A stretch of DNA of 64,000 bases from Ruminococcus sp. AF46-10NS (GTDB lineage: Bacteria > Bacillota > Clostridia > Lachnospirales > Lachnospiraceae), in contig NZ_QRNF01000003.1 of NCBI RefSeq assembly GCF_003474435.1, positions 62,001 to 126,000 on the forward strand, given 5' to 3'. Numbering within the stretch: position 1 is the stretch's first letter; the number at the start of each line of letters is the position of its first letter. Under the pieces are notes generated by a model that was not told the DNA's origin, ran no database searches, and worked only from the letters and a program-made list of their open reading frames with translations. Of the stretch, positions 1 through 8,104 are shown one piece after another. Position numbers and translations under genes: made by a program.

Positions 1-465
1 GAATATTTTGCAGACTTCAATAAATATGAGAAGAAGCACAGGTTTGATCCTAAGGGATGGCTCCGGGAATTTAACAGATATCATGGCCTTCCGAAACAGG
101 ATGCAGTATTTTTTAATATGAGTGATCTGATCTGTGATCTGGCTTCCAGAGAGGACTGCATCATTATGGGACGATGCGCAGATGCAATCCTGAAAAATAA
201 TCACATTCCGCACATCAGTCTGTTTATCACAGCACCTTTTGCCATCCGTGTGCAGCATGTCATGGATGTGAGAAAGATGGATATAAAACAGGCAACGCGG
301 TTCTTAAAGAAGATGGATAACCAGCACAGAAAATATTACAATTTCTATGGCGGTGCGCACTGGGGAAAACCGGATAATTATGACTTGTGTATCAACAGTG
401 CAAGTTATGGAATCAATGAAACAGAGAATCTGATCCTGAAACTTCTGGACGATCAGATACATTAA
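1..465 (+). CDS. Cytidylate kinase-like family protein, 3' part
   Basis: The reading frame is open from the first base of the window, so the N-terminus lies outside; 154 residues are visible. The segment around the motif IIMGRCADAIL, followed by a run with HVMDVRKMD and DNQHRKYYNFY, matches the C-terminal half of the cytidylate kinase-like (AAA_26) proteins common in Clostridia. These are P-loop NTPases of uncertain substrate; the P-loop itself would be upstream and is not visible. The gene ends about 70 bp before a strong terminator, so it closes its own transcription unit and is separate from the iron-uptake genes that follow. The family call is good; the substrate is unknown. Confidence 0.7.
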   Translation, partial: EYFADFNKYEKKHRFDPKGWLREFNRYHGLPKQDAVFFNMSDLICDLASREDCIIMGRCADAILKNNHIPHISLFITAPFAIRVQHVMDVRKMDIKQATRFLKKMDNQHRKYYNFYGGAHWGKPDNYDLCINSASYGINETENLILKLLDDQIH

Positions 466-533
466 AAGCAGACAGCGGGTGGCTGGATTTTCCGAAAGCA
501 TGTCGTAAAAGAATTGAAAATAATGCTAACAGA

Positions 534-592
534 GCTCCTGTAAAAATGTCTCTGCCTTACGGACAGGCAACATTTTTGCAGGAGCTTTTTTA
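534..592 (+). terminator. Intrinsic terminator
   Basis: A 16-bp stem (GCTCCTGTAAAAATGT paired with ACATTTTTGCAGGAGC, one G-T pair) encloses a 22-nt loop and is followed directly by a T run. It ends the cytidylate-kinase-like unit before the feo promoter. Confidence 0.9.
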
Positions 593-609
593 TATATTTT
601 TATAAAAAA

Positions 610-709
610 TTAATCTTGATTAACTTTTTTCATTTTAGGGATTGACATTTAAAAGAACTTAGTATAAACTAACCTTTGAGTTAGAATTAACTAATTAGAT
701 GAAGTTAAT
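610..709 (+). promoter_or_regulatory. feo promoter with tandem operator-like dyads
   Basis: A -35 TTGACA (642-647) and TATAAA (663-668, short 15-bp spacer) lie in a cluster of dyads. TTAG-N6-CTAA occurs at 659-672 and again at 681-694, a third degenerate copy (TTAG-N6-TTAA) is at 695-708, and a perfect TTAATC-TT-GATTAA palindrome is at 610-623. The first dyad overlaps the -10, as expected for a repressor site. Position upstream of feoA suggests an iron-responsive DtxR/IdeR- or Fur-class repressor, which is inference. Confidence 0.6.
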
Positions 710-735
710 TAATAGGAAGAAACGGAGGGACTTCT

Positions 736-948
736 ATGCAGCCGATTTTATTTTTACAGTCAGGCGATACCGGCACGATCAAACGTATTTCCGGAGCAGA
801 GGATACAAGAAGATTTCTTGCAGGACTTGGATTTGTGGAGAATGCAGAAGTAACAGTCGTTTCCCAGTTTGACGGTAACCTGATCGTGAACATCAAGGAT
901 TCCAGAGTGGCAGTCAATAAGGAAATGGCGAGACACATTATGGTGTAA
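736..948 (+). CDS. feoA: FeoA-domain protein (first copy)
   Basis: A 70-residue SH3-like FeoA protein. The pattern is typical: an early glycine-turn stretch (GDTGTIKRISG), then RRFLAGLGFVENAEV, where the leucine-glycine-phenylalanine motif matches the family signature, and a final RVAVNKEMARHIMV strand. FeoA proteins are cytosolic partners of the ferrous transporter FeoB. The ATG follows a GGAGGG ribosome site about 10 bases upstream. It is the first gene after the operator-like dyads, and about 250 bp of structured non-coding sequence separates it from the second feoA and feoB. Tandem feoA copies are common in Clostridia. Confidence 0.88.
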   Translation: MQPILFLQSGDTGTIKRISGAEDTRRFLAGLGFVENAEVTVVSQFDGNLIVNIKDSRVAVNKEMARHIMV

Positions 949-984
949 TCGCACTGTATCTCAGTAATCCGGTAATGAATTTGC

Positions 985-1160
985 CCAAGACTGTACAGGA
1001 ATACAGTTGAGGATAGATTACGAACGGATCTGTAAACAGCAGAGTACGTTCAATGACAAATGAACAGCAGACAGACCTGAGAGGCCTGTTTTACTGTGAC
1101 TGCTCCGCAAGATGGGCAGCTTTCAGGATCTTTGGAGACTGATGCAGCCGAGGATCAGTA
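985..1160 (+). other. Hairpin-rich non-coding segment between the two feoA genes
   Basis: Four short perfect or near-perfect hairpins are packed here: ACTGTA/TACAGT (990-1007), GAACG/CGTTC enclosing CTGT/ACAG (1022-1051), CTGCTC/GGGCAG (1100-1119) and ACTGAT/ATCAGT (1138-1159). No T-rich terminator is present, and no credible coding frame. It could be an RNA regulatory element or a processing region inside the feo transcript. I could not match it to a known riboswitch class from memory. Confidence 0.4.
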
Positions 1161-1195
1161 ATGGATTTGGAATATAAACAGGGAGGAAAAGAGAA

Positions 1196-1420
1196 ATGAC
1201 TTTACGTGATGCAGCAGTAGGTTCTACAGTAGTTGTGTCCAAAATCACCGGTGACCCGGCTTACAAGCGCCGTATCATGGACATGGGAATCACAAAAGGC
1301 AGCGAGGTTTATATCCGCAAGGTAGCTCCTCTTGGAGATCCGGTTGAGATCACCATCAGAGGTTATGAGCTTTCCCTGCGTAAGCATGACGCAGCATGTG
1401 TGGAAGTAAAGCAGAAATAA
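1196..1420 (+). CDS. feoA: FeoA-domain protein (second copy, next to feoB)
   Basis: A 74-residue FeoA protein: MTLRDAAVGSTVVVSKI opens the SH3-like fold, YKRRIMDMGITKGSEV is the conserved central motif, and EITIRGYELSLRKHDA the final strands. It acts in the cytosol with FeoB in ferrous iron import. A GGGAGG ribosome site sits about 12 bases before the ATG. It lies 56 bp upstream of feoB and so is probably its direct partner. It differs clearly from the upstream copy, so the pair is not a recent duplication. Confidence 0.92.
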   Translation: MTLRDAAVGSTVVVSKITGDPAYKRRIMDMGITKGSEVYIRKVAPLGDPVEITIRGYELSLRKHDAACVEVKQK

Positions 1421-1476
1421 ACTTCGAAAAATGACAGAGCGGCAGGCTCTGATCTGAACAAAAAGGAGGATGCAAA

Positions 1477-3660
1477 ATGTCTGTAACAATAGCTCTTGCC
1501 GGAAACCCGAACTGTGGTAAGACTACAATGTTCAATGCGCTTACAGGTGCTAACCAGTACGTTGGTAACTGGCCAGGCGTTACTGTAGAAAAAAAAGAAG
1601 GCAAACTGAAAAACCAGAAGGATGTAACAGTAACAGACCTTCCGGGTATCTATTCACTTTCCCCGTATACACTTGAGGAGGTTGTCAGCCGTGATTACCT
1701 TCTGAAAGAAAAACCGGATGTGATCATCGATCTTGTTGATGCAACAAACATCGAGAGAAACCTGTACCTTGCCACACAGCTTCTTGAGATCGGTATCCCG
1801 GTTGTTATCGCACTTAACATGGTGGACCTTCTTAAGAAGAACAACATCAACATCAATGTAAAAGGCTTAAGCTCCGCACTTGGATGCCCGATCGTTGAGA
1901 CATCTGCTCTTAAGGGAACAGGTCTTAAGGAGGTTGTTGATGAGGCAATCAAATGTGCTAACCAGCACAGAGTACCATCCAAACAGATGGAGTTCCCGAA
2001 AACAGTTGAGAAAGCAGTAAATGAGATCGAGAGTCTTGTTCCTGCAAACATTTCTGACGAGAACAAGAGATGGTATGCAGTAAAACTTCTTGAAAGAGAT
2101 GAGAAGGTCAGAGAAGGCCTTAACCTTCCGGTTTCTGCACAGTCCAGGATCGAAGAGATCGCTTCCAATCTTGAGAAAGCAGAGGATGATGATACAGAGA
2201 GTATCGTAACTGACGGAAGATATCAGTACATCCAGAAGGTTGTTTCTGCAAATGTTAAGAGAAGCGGAAATAAGATGACAGTTTCCGATAAGATCGACCG
2301 TATCGTAACAAACCGTATTCTTGGTCTTCCGATCTTTATCCTCACCATGTTCATCGTTTATTATGTATCTGTAACAACAGTTGGTACTATGGTAACAGAC
2401 TGGACAAACGACAGCTTTGTTGGAACCATTCAGGGTGTCGTATCGGATGGGCTTGGTAATGCCGGCGTTGCTGACTGGCTGGTAAGCCTTGTATCTGATG
2501 GTATCATCGGTGGTCTTGGTGCAGTGCTTGGATTCGTTCCGCAGATGGCGATCCTGTTCCTGTTCCTTTCCATCCTTGAGGATTGCGGTTACATGGTTCG
2601 TATCGCATTCGTCATGGATCGTGTATTCCGTCATTTCGGACTTTCCGGAAAGAGCTTTATCCCGCTCCTTATCTCCTCCGGTTGTGGAATCCCTGGAATC
2701 ATGGCTTCCAAAACGATCGAGGCAGATAATGACCGTCGTCTGACGATTATGACAGCAACATTTATTCCCTGCGGTGCCAAACTTCCTGTTATCGCTCTTA
2801 TGGGTGGTATCATGACAGCTTATGTAACCGGAGACTATGTAGCGGCTGGTTTCATTACACCACTGATGTACTTCATCGGTGTTGTAGCAGTTCTTGTATC
2901 TGCTATCATCCTGAAGAAAACAAAACCGTTCTCCGGTAAACCTGCTCCGTTCGTAATGGAGCTTCCACAGTACCATATTCCGTCTGTAAAGACAGTTCTG
3001 CTTCACGTTTGGGAGAGACTGAAAGGCTTCATCATCAAAGCCGGTACAATTCTTTTCCTTGCAACAGTTATCATGTGGATCCTTTCCAGTATCGGAAATA
3101 CAGGAAGCGGAATCGGATTTGTTGAGGACAGCAACGACAGTATCATGGCTATCCTTGGCGGTATCCTTGCTCCGATCTTTGCTCCTCTTGGATTTGGCAA
3201 ATGGCAGCCGGTTGCAGCATCCATCTCCGGATTCTCCGCAAAAGAGTCCATCGTCAGTACAATGGGTGTTCTTGCAAACGTAGCTGGTGATGATGCAGAA
3301 GATACCATGATCGTTGGTGCAGCTATCAAAGCATGGTTCCCGACAGCAGTAGCAGCATTTTCTTTCCTGCTGTTCAACCTGCTTGACTCTCCGTGCCTTG
3401 CAGCTATTTCTACAATGGCACATGAGATGCAGTCCAGAAAATGGTTCTGGTTTGCAATTCTCTTCCAGAACATTTTTGCTTATGTTGTAACACTTTGCGT
3501 ATATCAGATCGGCCTGGTTGTTACAGGCGCCGGTTCCTTTGGAATCGGAACGATCGTAGCTCTGATCTTTGTAGCAATCATTCTCTTCCTTCTGTTCAGA
3601 CCAGATCCGTACAAGAACCAGAACGATGTTACAAGAAGATCAGTTCAGGCAACAGAGTAA
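1477..3660 (+). CDS. feoB: Ferrous iron transport protein B
   Basis: A full-length (727 aa) FeoB. The N-terminal G-domain shows the P-loop GNPNCGKTT (residues about 9-17), the G3 motif DLPGIYSLSPYTLEE and the G4 motif NMVD, followed by the helical GDI-like region. The C-terminal half is a polytopic membrane domain with the Gate motifs, including SSGCGIPGIMA and FIPCGAKLPV, whose cysteines are conserved in FeoB. It moves Fe2+ across the cytoplasmic membrane in a GTP-dependent way. It is preceded by feoA and followed by two FeoB-associated small proteins, so this is a feoAAB operon. Length and motifs are complete, with no frameshift. Regulation probably comes from the dyads upstream of the first feoA. 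Confidence 0.97.
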   Translation: MSVTIALAGNPNCGKTTMFNALTGANQYVGNWPGVTVEKKEGKLKNQKDVTVTDLPGIYSLSPYTLEEVVSRDYLLKEKPDVIIDLVDATNIERNLYLATQLLEIGIPVVIALNMVDLLKKNNININVKGLSSALGCPIVETSALKGTGLKEVVDEAIKCANQHRVPSKQMEFPKTVEKAVNEIESLVPANISDENKRWYAVKLLERDEKVREGLNLPVSAQSRIEEIASNLEKAEDDDTESIVTDGRYQYIQKVVSANVKRSGNKMTVSDKIDRIVTNRILGLPIFILTMFIVYYVSVTTVGTMVTDWTNDSFVGTIQGVVSDGLGNAGVADWLVSLVSDGIIGGLGAVLGFVPQMAILFLFLSILEDCGYMVRIAFVMDRVFRHFGLSGKSFIPLLISSGCGIPGIMASKTIEADNDRRLTIMTATFIPCGAKLPVIALMGGIMTAYVTGDYVAAGFITPLMYFIGVVAVLVSAIILKKTKPFSGKPAPFVMELPQYHIPSVKTVLLHVWERLKGFIIKAGTILFLATVIMWILSSIGNTGSGIGFVEDSNDSIMAILGGILAPIFAPLGFGKWQPVAASISGFSAKESIVSTMGVLANVAGDDAEDTMIVGAAIKAWFPTAVAAFSFLLFNLLDSPCLAAISTMAHEMQSRKWFWFAILFQNIFAYVVTLCVYQIGLVVTGAGSFGIGTIVALIFVAIILFLLFRPDPYKNQNDVTRRSVQATE

Positions 3661-3748
3661 TTGATAACCGGTCATACAGCAAAGATCCGGTACATATGAT
3701 AGCTTTGAAATGATACTGTGAAAACAGATGAATGATAAGAACATAGGA

Positions 3749-3770
3749 GCCGGGTATATAAATACCTGGC
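3749..3770 (+). terminator. Hairpin after feoB
   Basis: GCCGGGTAT and ATACCTGGC form a 9-bp stem with a 4-base loop. It is followed by a pyrimidine-rich rather than T-only stretch, so it may be a weak terminator or processing hairpin between feoB and the small Cys-rich gene. Confidence 0.5.
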
Positions 3771-3877
3771 CTTCTGTGTTATAATGAACCTGAAGAAACA
3801 TGAAATTTTTTATAAAAGGATTCATCAGAAGCTGGCAGCGGCTCATAGGCTGCACAGCAAAAGAAAGGGTGACAGAT

Positions 3878-4075
3878 ATGAGTATGATAGCGGATATTAT
3901 TGTACTGGCACTGGTGATCGCATATGGCGTATTTGTGATCAGTTATCTCTATTCAAGAAAGAAACAGGGGCTCAGCTGTGTCGGCTGTGCCGGTAACACA
4001 CGTACAGGTGGCTGTGGCGGCAGCTGCTCCGGTCATTGTTCCGGCTGCTCCGGCTGCAGTGGAATGCATAAGTAA
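3878..4075 (+). CDS. FeoB-associated Cys-rich membrane protein
   Basis: A 65-residue protein with one N-terminal membrane helix (IADIIVLALVIAYGVFVISYL) followed by a short tail holding nine cysteines in CxxC-like spacing (CVGCAG, GCGGSCSGHCSGCSGCSG). This is the architecture of the FeoB-associated Cys-rich membrane protein family (PF12669), found directly after feoB in Firmicutes; its role is unknown but probably iron-related. I chose the ATG at 3878 because AAAGGGTG lies just upstream; longer in-frame starts exist but lack a ribosome site. The tail could bind metal, which is inference. Confidence 0.8.
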   Translation: MSMIADIIVLALVIAYGVFVISYLYSRKKQGLSCVGCAGNTRTGGCGGSCSGHCSGCSGCSGMHK

Positions 4076-4093
4076 CCAGGAGGTAGAATTATC

Positions 4094-4449
4094 ATGGCAA
4101 ATGCAGTTGTTGTCATTGTTGTTATCATTATTATGTTGTTTGCCGGAAAGGGCGCATATAAACATCTGAAGGGAGAAGGTGCCTGCTGCGGAGGTGGCAG
4201 CAAGCCGGAGATCCCGAAGAAAAAACTGGACGGAACAAGCTTGGTGAGAAGACCTTGAAGATCACAGGAATGCACTGTGAAAACTGTGTGGCCAGCGTCA
4301 CAAGAGCCATCAACCGTATTGATGGTGCAGCAGCAAAAGTAAGCCTGAAAAAGGGTGAGGCAGTGGTTTCCTACGACAGAGAGATCTCCAACGAGGAGCT
4401 GAAGAAGGTCGTTGAGGATCGAGGATATCACGTGGTTTCTATTCAGTAG
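4094..4449 (+). CDS. FeoB-associated protein with heavy-metal-associated domain (apparent frameshift)
   Basis: An AGGAGG site precedes the ATG at 4094. The first part encodes a single membrane helix (VVVIVVIIIMLFAGKG), then GACCGGGSKPEIPKKK, and runs to a stop at 4256-4258. The continuation in another frame encodes a heavy-metal-associated (HMA, CopZ-like) domain with the metal motif MHCENC and the end YHVVSIQ. Restoring one base near 4236-4240 joins the two into one protein of about 118 residues (GT-KLGEKTLKITG), which is the arrangement expected for this family. The gap is one missing base at a short A run, so I treat it as one gene with a probable sequence error. It likely handles a metal ion next to FeoB; which metal is unknown. 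Confidence 0.65.
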
Positions 4450-4507
4450 GAATTCAGCAGATAATAAGAAAGCCGGAGTGTATCCGCTCCGGCAGATCAG
4501 AGAAAGA

Positions 4508-4555
4508 ACCTCTCGTCGAAATGCTTAAAAATATTTCGGCAAGAGGTCTTTTTTT
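4508..4555 (+). terminator. Intrinsic terminator of the feo operon
   Basis: ACCTCT and AGAGGT plus inner TCGAAAT/ATTTCGG form an interrupted stem, followed by a seven-T run. A second perfect hairpin, GCCGGAG/CTCCGGC (4472-4492), lies just before it. Confidence 0.85.
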
Positions 4556-4577
4556 GTATGAAAAGTCAGAGTTGCAA

Positions 4578-4607
4578 TTGACTCACTAATAAACGCCATT
4601 GTATAAT
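4578..4607 (+). promoter_or_regulatory. Promoter of the first nitrogenase-like operon
   Basis: TTGACT (4578-4583), an 18-bp spacer and TATAAT (4602-4607) make a good sigma-70-type promoter. The predicted start near 4614 leaves an untranslated leader of about 310 bases before the NifH-like gene. Confidence 0.7.
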
Positions 4608-4613
4608 AAAAAC

Positions 4614-4876
4614 AGAAAAATTCAGACGGAATGAAAAAAATTCTTTCTATCCGAATGACGTGTTATGAAAGCAGAATACATCAGGCAGCATACTTTGACG
4701 GCAAGGAATATCCAAGCGGGAATCGTTGTTCATCTGGCACAGTTTAACTGAATCAACTGTGAAGCAGCTATTCGGTGCAGAGCAGCATAGTGAATGCGGA
4801 TGATTTTATCCGATTGACTATGCTTTGTGAGTGGAATACGGGACTCTTTCATCTTGTGCGTGGAAGAGTTTTTTTT
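4614..4876 (+). promoter_or_regulatory. Long structured leader ending in an intrinsic terminator
   Basis: The leader carries CACAGTT/AACTGTG (near 4737-4761), a two-tier hairpin GCATAGT..CGGAT/ATCCG..ACTATGC (4785-4823, all pairs perfect), and a terminator ACTCTT/AAGAGT with an eight-T run (4843-4876). The terminator ends 47 bases before the NifH-like start codon, in the right orientation to stop transcription into the operon. This is the layout of a riboswitch or other attenuation device. I do not recognise the sensing part; it does not resemble the molybdenum-cofactor riboswitch as I remember it. Confidence 0.55.
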
Positions 4877-4923
4877 ATGAAAAAATTTTGTGGGAGCGGA
4901 AGTATTCTGTAAGGGAGGATTAT

Positions 4924-5754
4924 ATGCTGAAGATAGCAATATACGGAAAAGGCGGCATCGGAAAGTCCACAGTGACTTCCAACCTGGCGGCAGCTTTTGC
5001 AGCCATGGGAAAAAGAGTGATACAGATAGGGTGTGATCCAAAGGCAGATTCTACTATCAATCTGCTGGGTGGGGAACCGCTGCGGCCGGTAATGAATTAT
5101 ATGAGGGAAGAAGATGAGGAGCCGGAGAGACTGGAAGATATTTCAAAAGAGGGTTTTGGCGGTGTTCTCTGTATTGAGACGGGTGGGCCGACACCTGGGC
5201 TTGGATGTGCAGGAAGAGGAATTATCGCAACTTTTCAGCTTCTGGAAGATCTGAAGCTTTTTGAGACCTGGAAGCCGGATGTTGTACTTTATGATGTGCT
5301 TGGTGACGTGGTGTGCGGCGGTTTTGCAGCACCGATCCGGGAGGGATATGCAGAAAAAGTCCTGATCGTTACATCGGGCGAGAAGATGGCACTTTATGCG
5401 GCCAATAACATTTCCAGTGCTGTGAGGAATTTTGAGGACCGCAGCTATGCAAGAATCTTCGGGATCGTGCTGAACCACAGGAATGTGGAAAATGAGACTG
5501 AGAAAGTGCAGGCTTTTGCAGAGAAAAGTAATATTCCTATTGTCGGTGAGATTCCAAGAAGCGATGAGATCATCCGCTGGGAGGATCAGGGAAAGACCGT
5601 GATCGAGGGAGATGAGAGTTCTGAGATCAGCGAAAAATTTTTTGCGCTGGCGCGAAAGCTGCTGGAAAGTGATGATGAAGCTGCAGAAGAAAATGCAGCA
5701 GAGAAAGTCATTGCTGTTTCAGAAACAGATTCGGATAAAAAGGAGGGCGTATGA
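4924..5754 (+). CDS. NifH-like nitrogenase-family reductase (set 1)
   Basis: A 276-residue P-loop protein of the NifH/BchL/CfbC family. GKGGIGKST (8-16) binds [12 protein letters not shown] (36-44) is the second nucleotide motif, and Cys95 (GLGCAGRGI) and Cys131 (GDVVCGGF) match the two cysteines that bridge a [4Fe-4S] cluster across the dimer. In the family this protein passes electrons to a NifDK-like partner with ATP hydrolysis. The ATG at 4924 follows GGGAGG and gives the normal N-terminus; an earlier in-frame ATG adds residues with no family match. The acidic C-terminal tail is unusual. It overlaps the next gene by four bases (ATGA). No nif cofactor genes are near, so nitrogen fixation is unlikely. 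Confidence 0.9.
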   Translation: MLKIAIYGKGGIGKSTVTSNLAAAFAAMGKRVIQIGCDPKADSTINLLGGEPLRPVMNYMREEDEEPERLEDISKEGFGGVLCIETGGPTPGLGCAGRGIIATFQLLEDLKLFETWKPDVVLYDVLGDVVCGGFAAPIREGYAEKVLIVTSGEKMALYAANNISSAVRNFEDRSYARIFGIVLNHRNVENETEKVQAFAEKSNIPIVGEIPRSDEIIRWEDQGKTVIEGDESSEISEKFFALARKLLESDDEAAEENAAEKVIAVSETDSDKKEGV

Positions 5755-7049
5755 AAAAGGAAGCATATTTTGCAACAGCGGAAGACCTGGCCCGGGGCGG
5801 ACTGGAAGCGATTCCGTCTCAGATGATCTCCGGGAAACATCTGATCTACAGTTCTCCGGCAACGCTGGCATTTAACTCTCCGGGAGCGGAAGGATTCGGG
5901 GTAAAGCGTGCAGGGCTTGCTGTGCCGGATTCCATTATGCTGATCGTGGCTCCTGGCTGTTGTGGCAGAAATACATCGCTTATTAGTTCCATGCCGGAAT
6001 ACAATGACAGATTTTTTTACCTGATGATGGATGAGACGGATATTGTTACTGGCCGTCATCTGAAAAAAATCCCAAAGGCAGTAAAGGAGATCTGCGACTG
6101 CTGTGAGAAAAAGCCTTCTGTTGTGATGATCTGCATCACCTGCGTGGATGCGCTTCTGGGAACGGATATGGAGCGTGTCTGTCGAAAAGCAGAGGAAAAA
6201 GTGGATATTCCGGTGCGTCCCTGCTATATGTATGCACTGACCCGTGAGGGCAGAAAGCCGCCGATGGTCCATATACGGCAGTCTCTGTATTCTCTTCTGG
6301 AACCGCAGAAGAAAAAAGGAAATGTGGTCAATCTTCTTGGATTTTTTTCTCCGCTAGTGGATGAATGTGAGCTTTATGAGATTTTGCATCAGGCCGGGGT
6401 GAAGACTGTTCATGAGATTTCCAGATGCAGGGATTACGAAGAGTATCAGACGATGTCCCAGGCTAATTTTAACCTGGTGCTGCACCCGGAAGCCAGGTTC
6501 GCAGCGGAGGATTTTCATGACCGGCTGAAGATTCCGTTTATTGAGCTTCGAAGACTTTACCAGGTGGATAAGATCGAGAATCAGTACCGTGCACTTGGGC
6601 AGGTTCTTGGAGTTGCTTTTGACCAGAAAAAGTATAAGGCAGAAGCACTGGAAGCAGTGGAACAGTTCCGGGAAGCCTGTCCGGATGCGGTTTTTGCAGT
6701 GGGAGAGTGTATGAACGGAGATCCGTTTGAGCTGGGGCTTGCACTGGTGAGATATGGATTTAAAGTGCCGGAGATTTACGGAACCATTACTGCTGAGAAT
6801 TTTGTATACATACGGAATCTGGCAAAATTGAGCCCGAAGACCAGAGTTTTTTCCAATATGGAGCCTACCATGCTGTATTATGATCCGGTTTCAAGCGGCG
6901 TGAATATTACAATAGGAAAGGATGCAGGCTATTATCATCAGGATCAGCCAAATGCAGTGTGGAACCAGGATCGTCAGCCATACGGCTATGCAGGCGTGCG
7001 AAGGCTGTTTGAGACGCTGACAGCAACGGTGAAGGGGGAAAAAGAATGA
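5751..7049 (+). CDS. Nitrogenase component 1-like protein, NifD-like (set 1)
   Basis: A 432-residue protein with the nitrogenase component 1 fold. Cys70 and Cys71 (APGCCGRN) sit where NifD has its first P-cluster cysteine, and Cys131 ([11 protein letters not shown]) matches NifD's CPIGLIGDD position. Near the C-terminus [10 protein letters not shown] takes the place of NifD's PYHGFDG, so the histidine that holds FeMo-cofactor is glycine here. Extra cysteines (CDCC at 115-118, CITC at 128-131) are not in NifD. The protein can probably hold an Fe-S cluster but not a standard FeMo-cofactor. It is translationally coupled to the NifH-like gene upstream and the NifK-like gene downstream (overlap of four bases on each side). 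Its substrate is unknown. Confidence 0.8.
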   Translation: MKKEAYFATAEDLARGGLEAIPSQMISGKHLIYSSPATLAFNSPGAEGFGVKRAGLAVPDSIMLIVAPGCCGRNTSLISSMPEYNDRFFYLMMDETDIVTGRHLKKIPKAVKEICDCCEKKPSVVMICITCVDALLGTDMERVCRKAEEKVDIPVRPCYMYALTREGRKPPMVHIRQSLYSLLEPQKKKGNVVNLLGFFSPLVDECELYEILHQAGVKTVHEISRCRDYEEYQTMSQANFNLVLHPEARFAAEDFHDRLKIPFIELRRLYQVDKIENQYRALGQVLGVAFDQKKYKAEALEAVEQFREACPDAVFAVGECMNGDPFELGLALVRYGFKVPEIYGTITAENFVYIRNLAKLSPKTRVFSNMEPTMLYYDPVSSGVNITIGKDAGYYHQDQPNAVWNQDRQPYGYAGVRRLFETLTATVKGEKE

Positions 7050-8082
7050 GAGGACTTCGAAAATATCTGACACCTTTCGCACCGGATCAGTCGGGCGCAG
7101 TGTCGGTTTTGTATGAACTTGGCGGGATCATTGTGATCTGTGATGCGGGTGGATGCACAGGAAATGTCTGCGGTTTTGACGAACCAAGGTGGTTTGAACG
7201 GAAAAGTGCGGTGTTCAGTGCAGGACTTCGGGATATGGATGCCATCCTGGGGCGTGATGACAGGCTGGTGGCCAAGCTTGTGGACGCGGCAGAGAAAGTA
7301 GAAGCAGGTTTTGCAGCGATTATCGGAACACCGGTGCCGGCAGTGATCGGAACGGATTATCAGGCATTGAAGCGTATGTGCGAGAAAAGGACAGAACTAC
7401 CTGTTCTGACTGTGGATACGGACGGAATGGAACTATATGATGTGGGCGAACGAAAAGCTTATGTGGAGCTTTTTAAGACTTTTGCCAGAGAAAAGCTGCC
7501 TGTAGAGACTGGAAAGATTGGAATCCTGGGAATGACACCCCAGGATGTCAGTGATCCTGGGGCGGCAGATAAGATCCGGGAGAAATTCCGTGTGCAGGGA
7601 CTGAAAGCGGTTTGTTATGGAATGGGTGACGGTCTGGACGAGATAAAAAAAGCTTCCTCTGCAGAGCGTAATATCGTAGTTTCTCCGGCAGCACTGGAAT
7701 GTGCGAAGTATCTGGAAAAGTTTTTTGGAACGCCTTATGAAGTTGGTTATCCGCTTGTGGATGAGCTGATGCCGGAGCTGGATCATGTGGGGAAAAAAGT
7801 TCTCGTAGTGCATCAGCAGGTGATTGCAAATTCCATAAGAGATGTGGTGCGGGAGCATGACGAAGATGCAGAAGTTACTGTGGCCAGCTGGTTTTCCATG
7901 GAAAGGATCTTCTTGAGGAAGGGGATGTATCTCTGAGAGATGAAGACGATTACATTGAACTGGTGGAGAATGGCAGTTTTGATGTGATCTTTGCAGATCC
8001 GTGCATGAAGCGGATGGTGCCTGGATTTGCAGGAGAATTTGAAGATGCTGTGCATTTTGCAGTGTCCGGGAAGTGCCGGTAA
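7046..8082 (+). CDS. Nitrogenase component 1-like protein, NifK-like (set 1; apparent frameshift)
   Basis: About 345 residues after correcting one missing base. The N-terminus SGAVSVLYELGGI and Cys37 (DAGGCTGN) align well with the set 2 gene at 15322 (SGVCSALYELGGM, Cys37), so the two are homologous NifK-like subunits. Residues such as GTPVPAVIGTD and GILGMTPQD fit the Rossmann-type domains of this fold. The frame breaks at 7902-7904, where an AAA run would need a fourth A (giving MEKDLLEEGD). The rest then reads to FADPCMKRM..HFAVSGKCR and a stop at 8080. That tail matches the set 2 tail, which supports correction. It ends 22 bp before hypF, so it belongs to the same unit. Confidence 0.75.
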
Positions 8083-8104
8083 ATAACAGGGAACGGAGAA
8101 ATAT

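Noticed and set aside
1867..3423. A 518-codon open frame antisense to feoB
   Set aside because: It lies fully inside feoB on the other strand, has no family features and is rich in His/Cys/Arg typical of antisense frames. feoB is complete and well supported.
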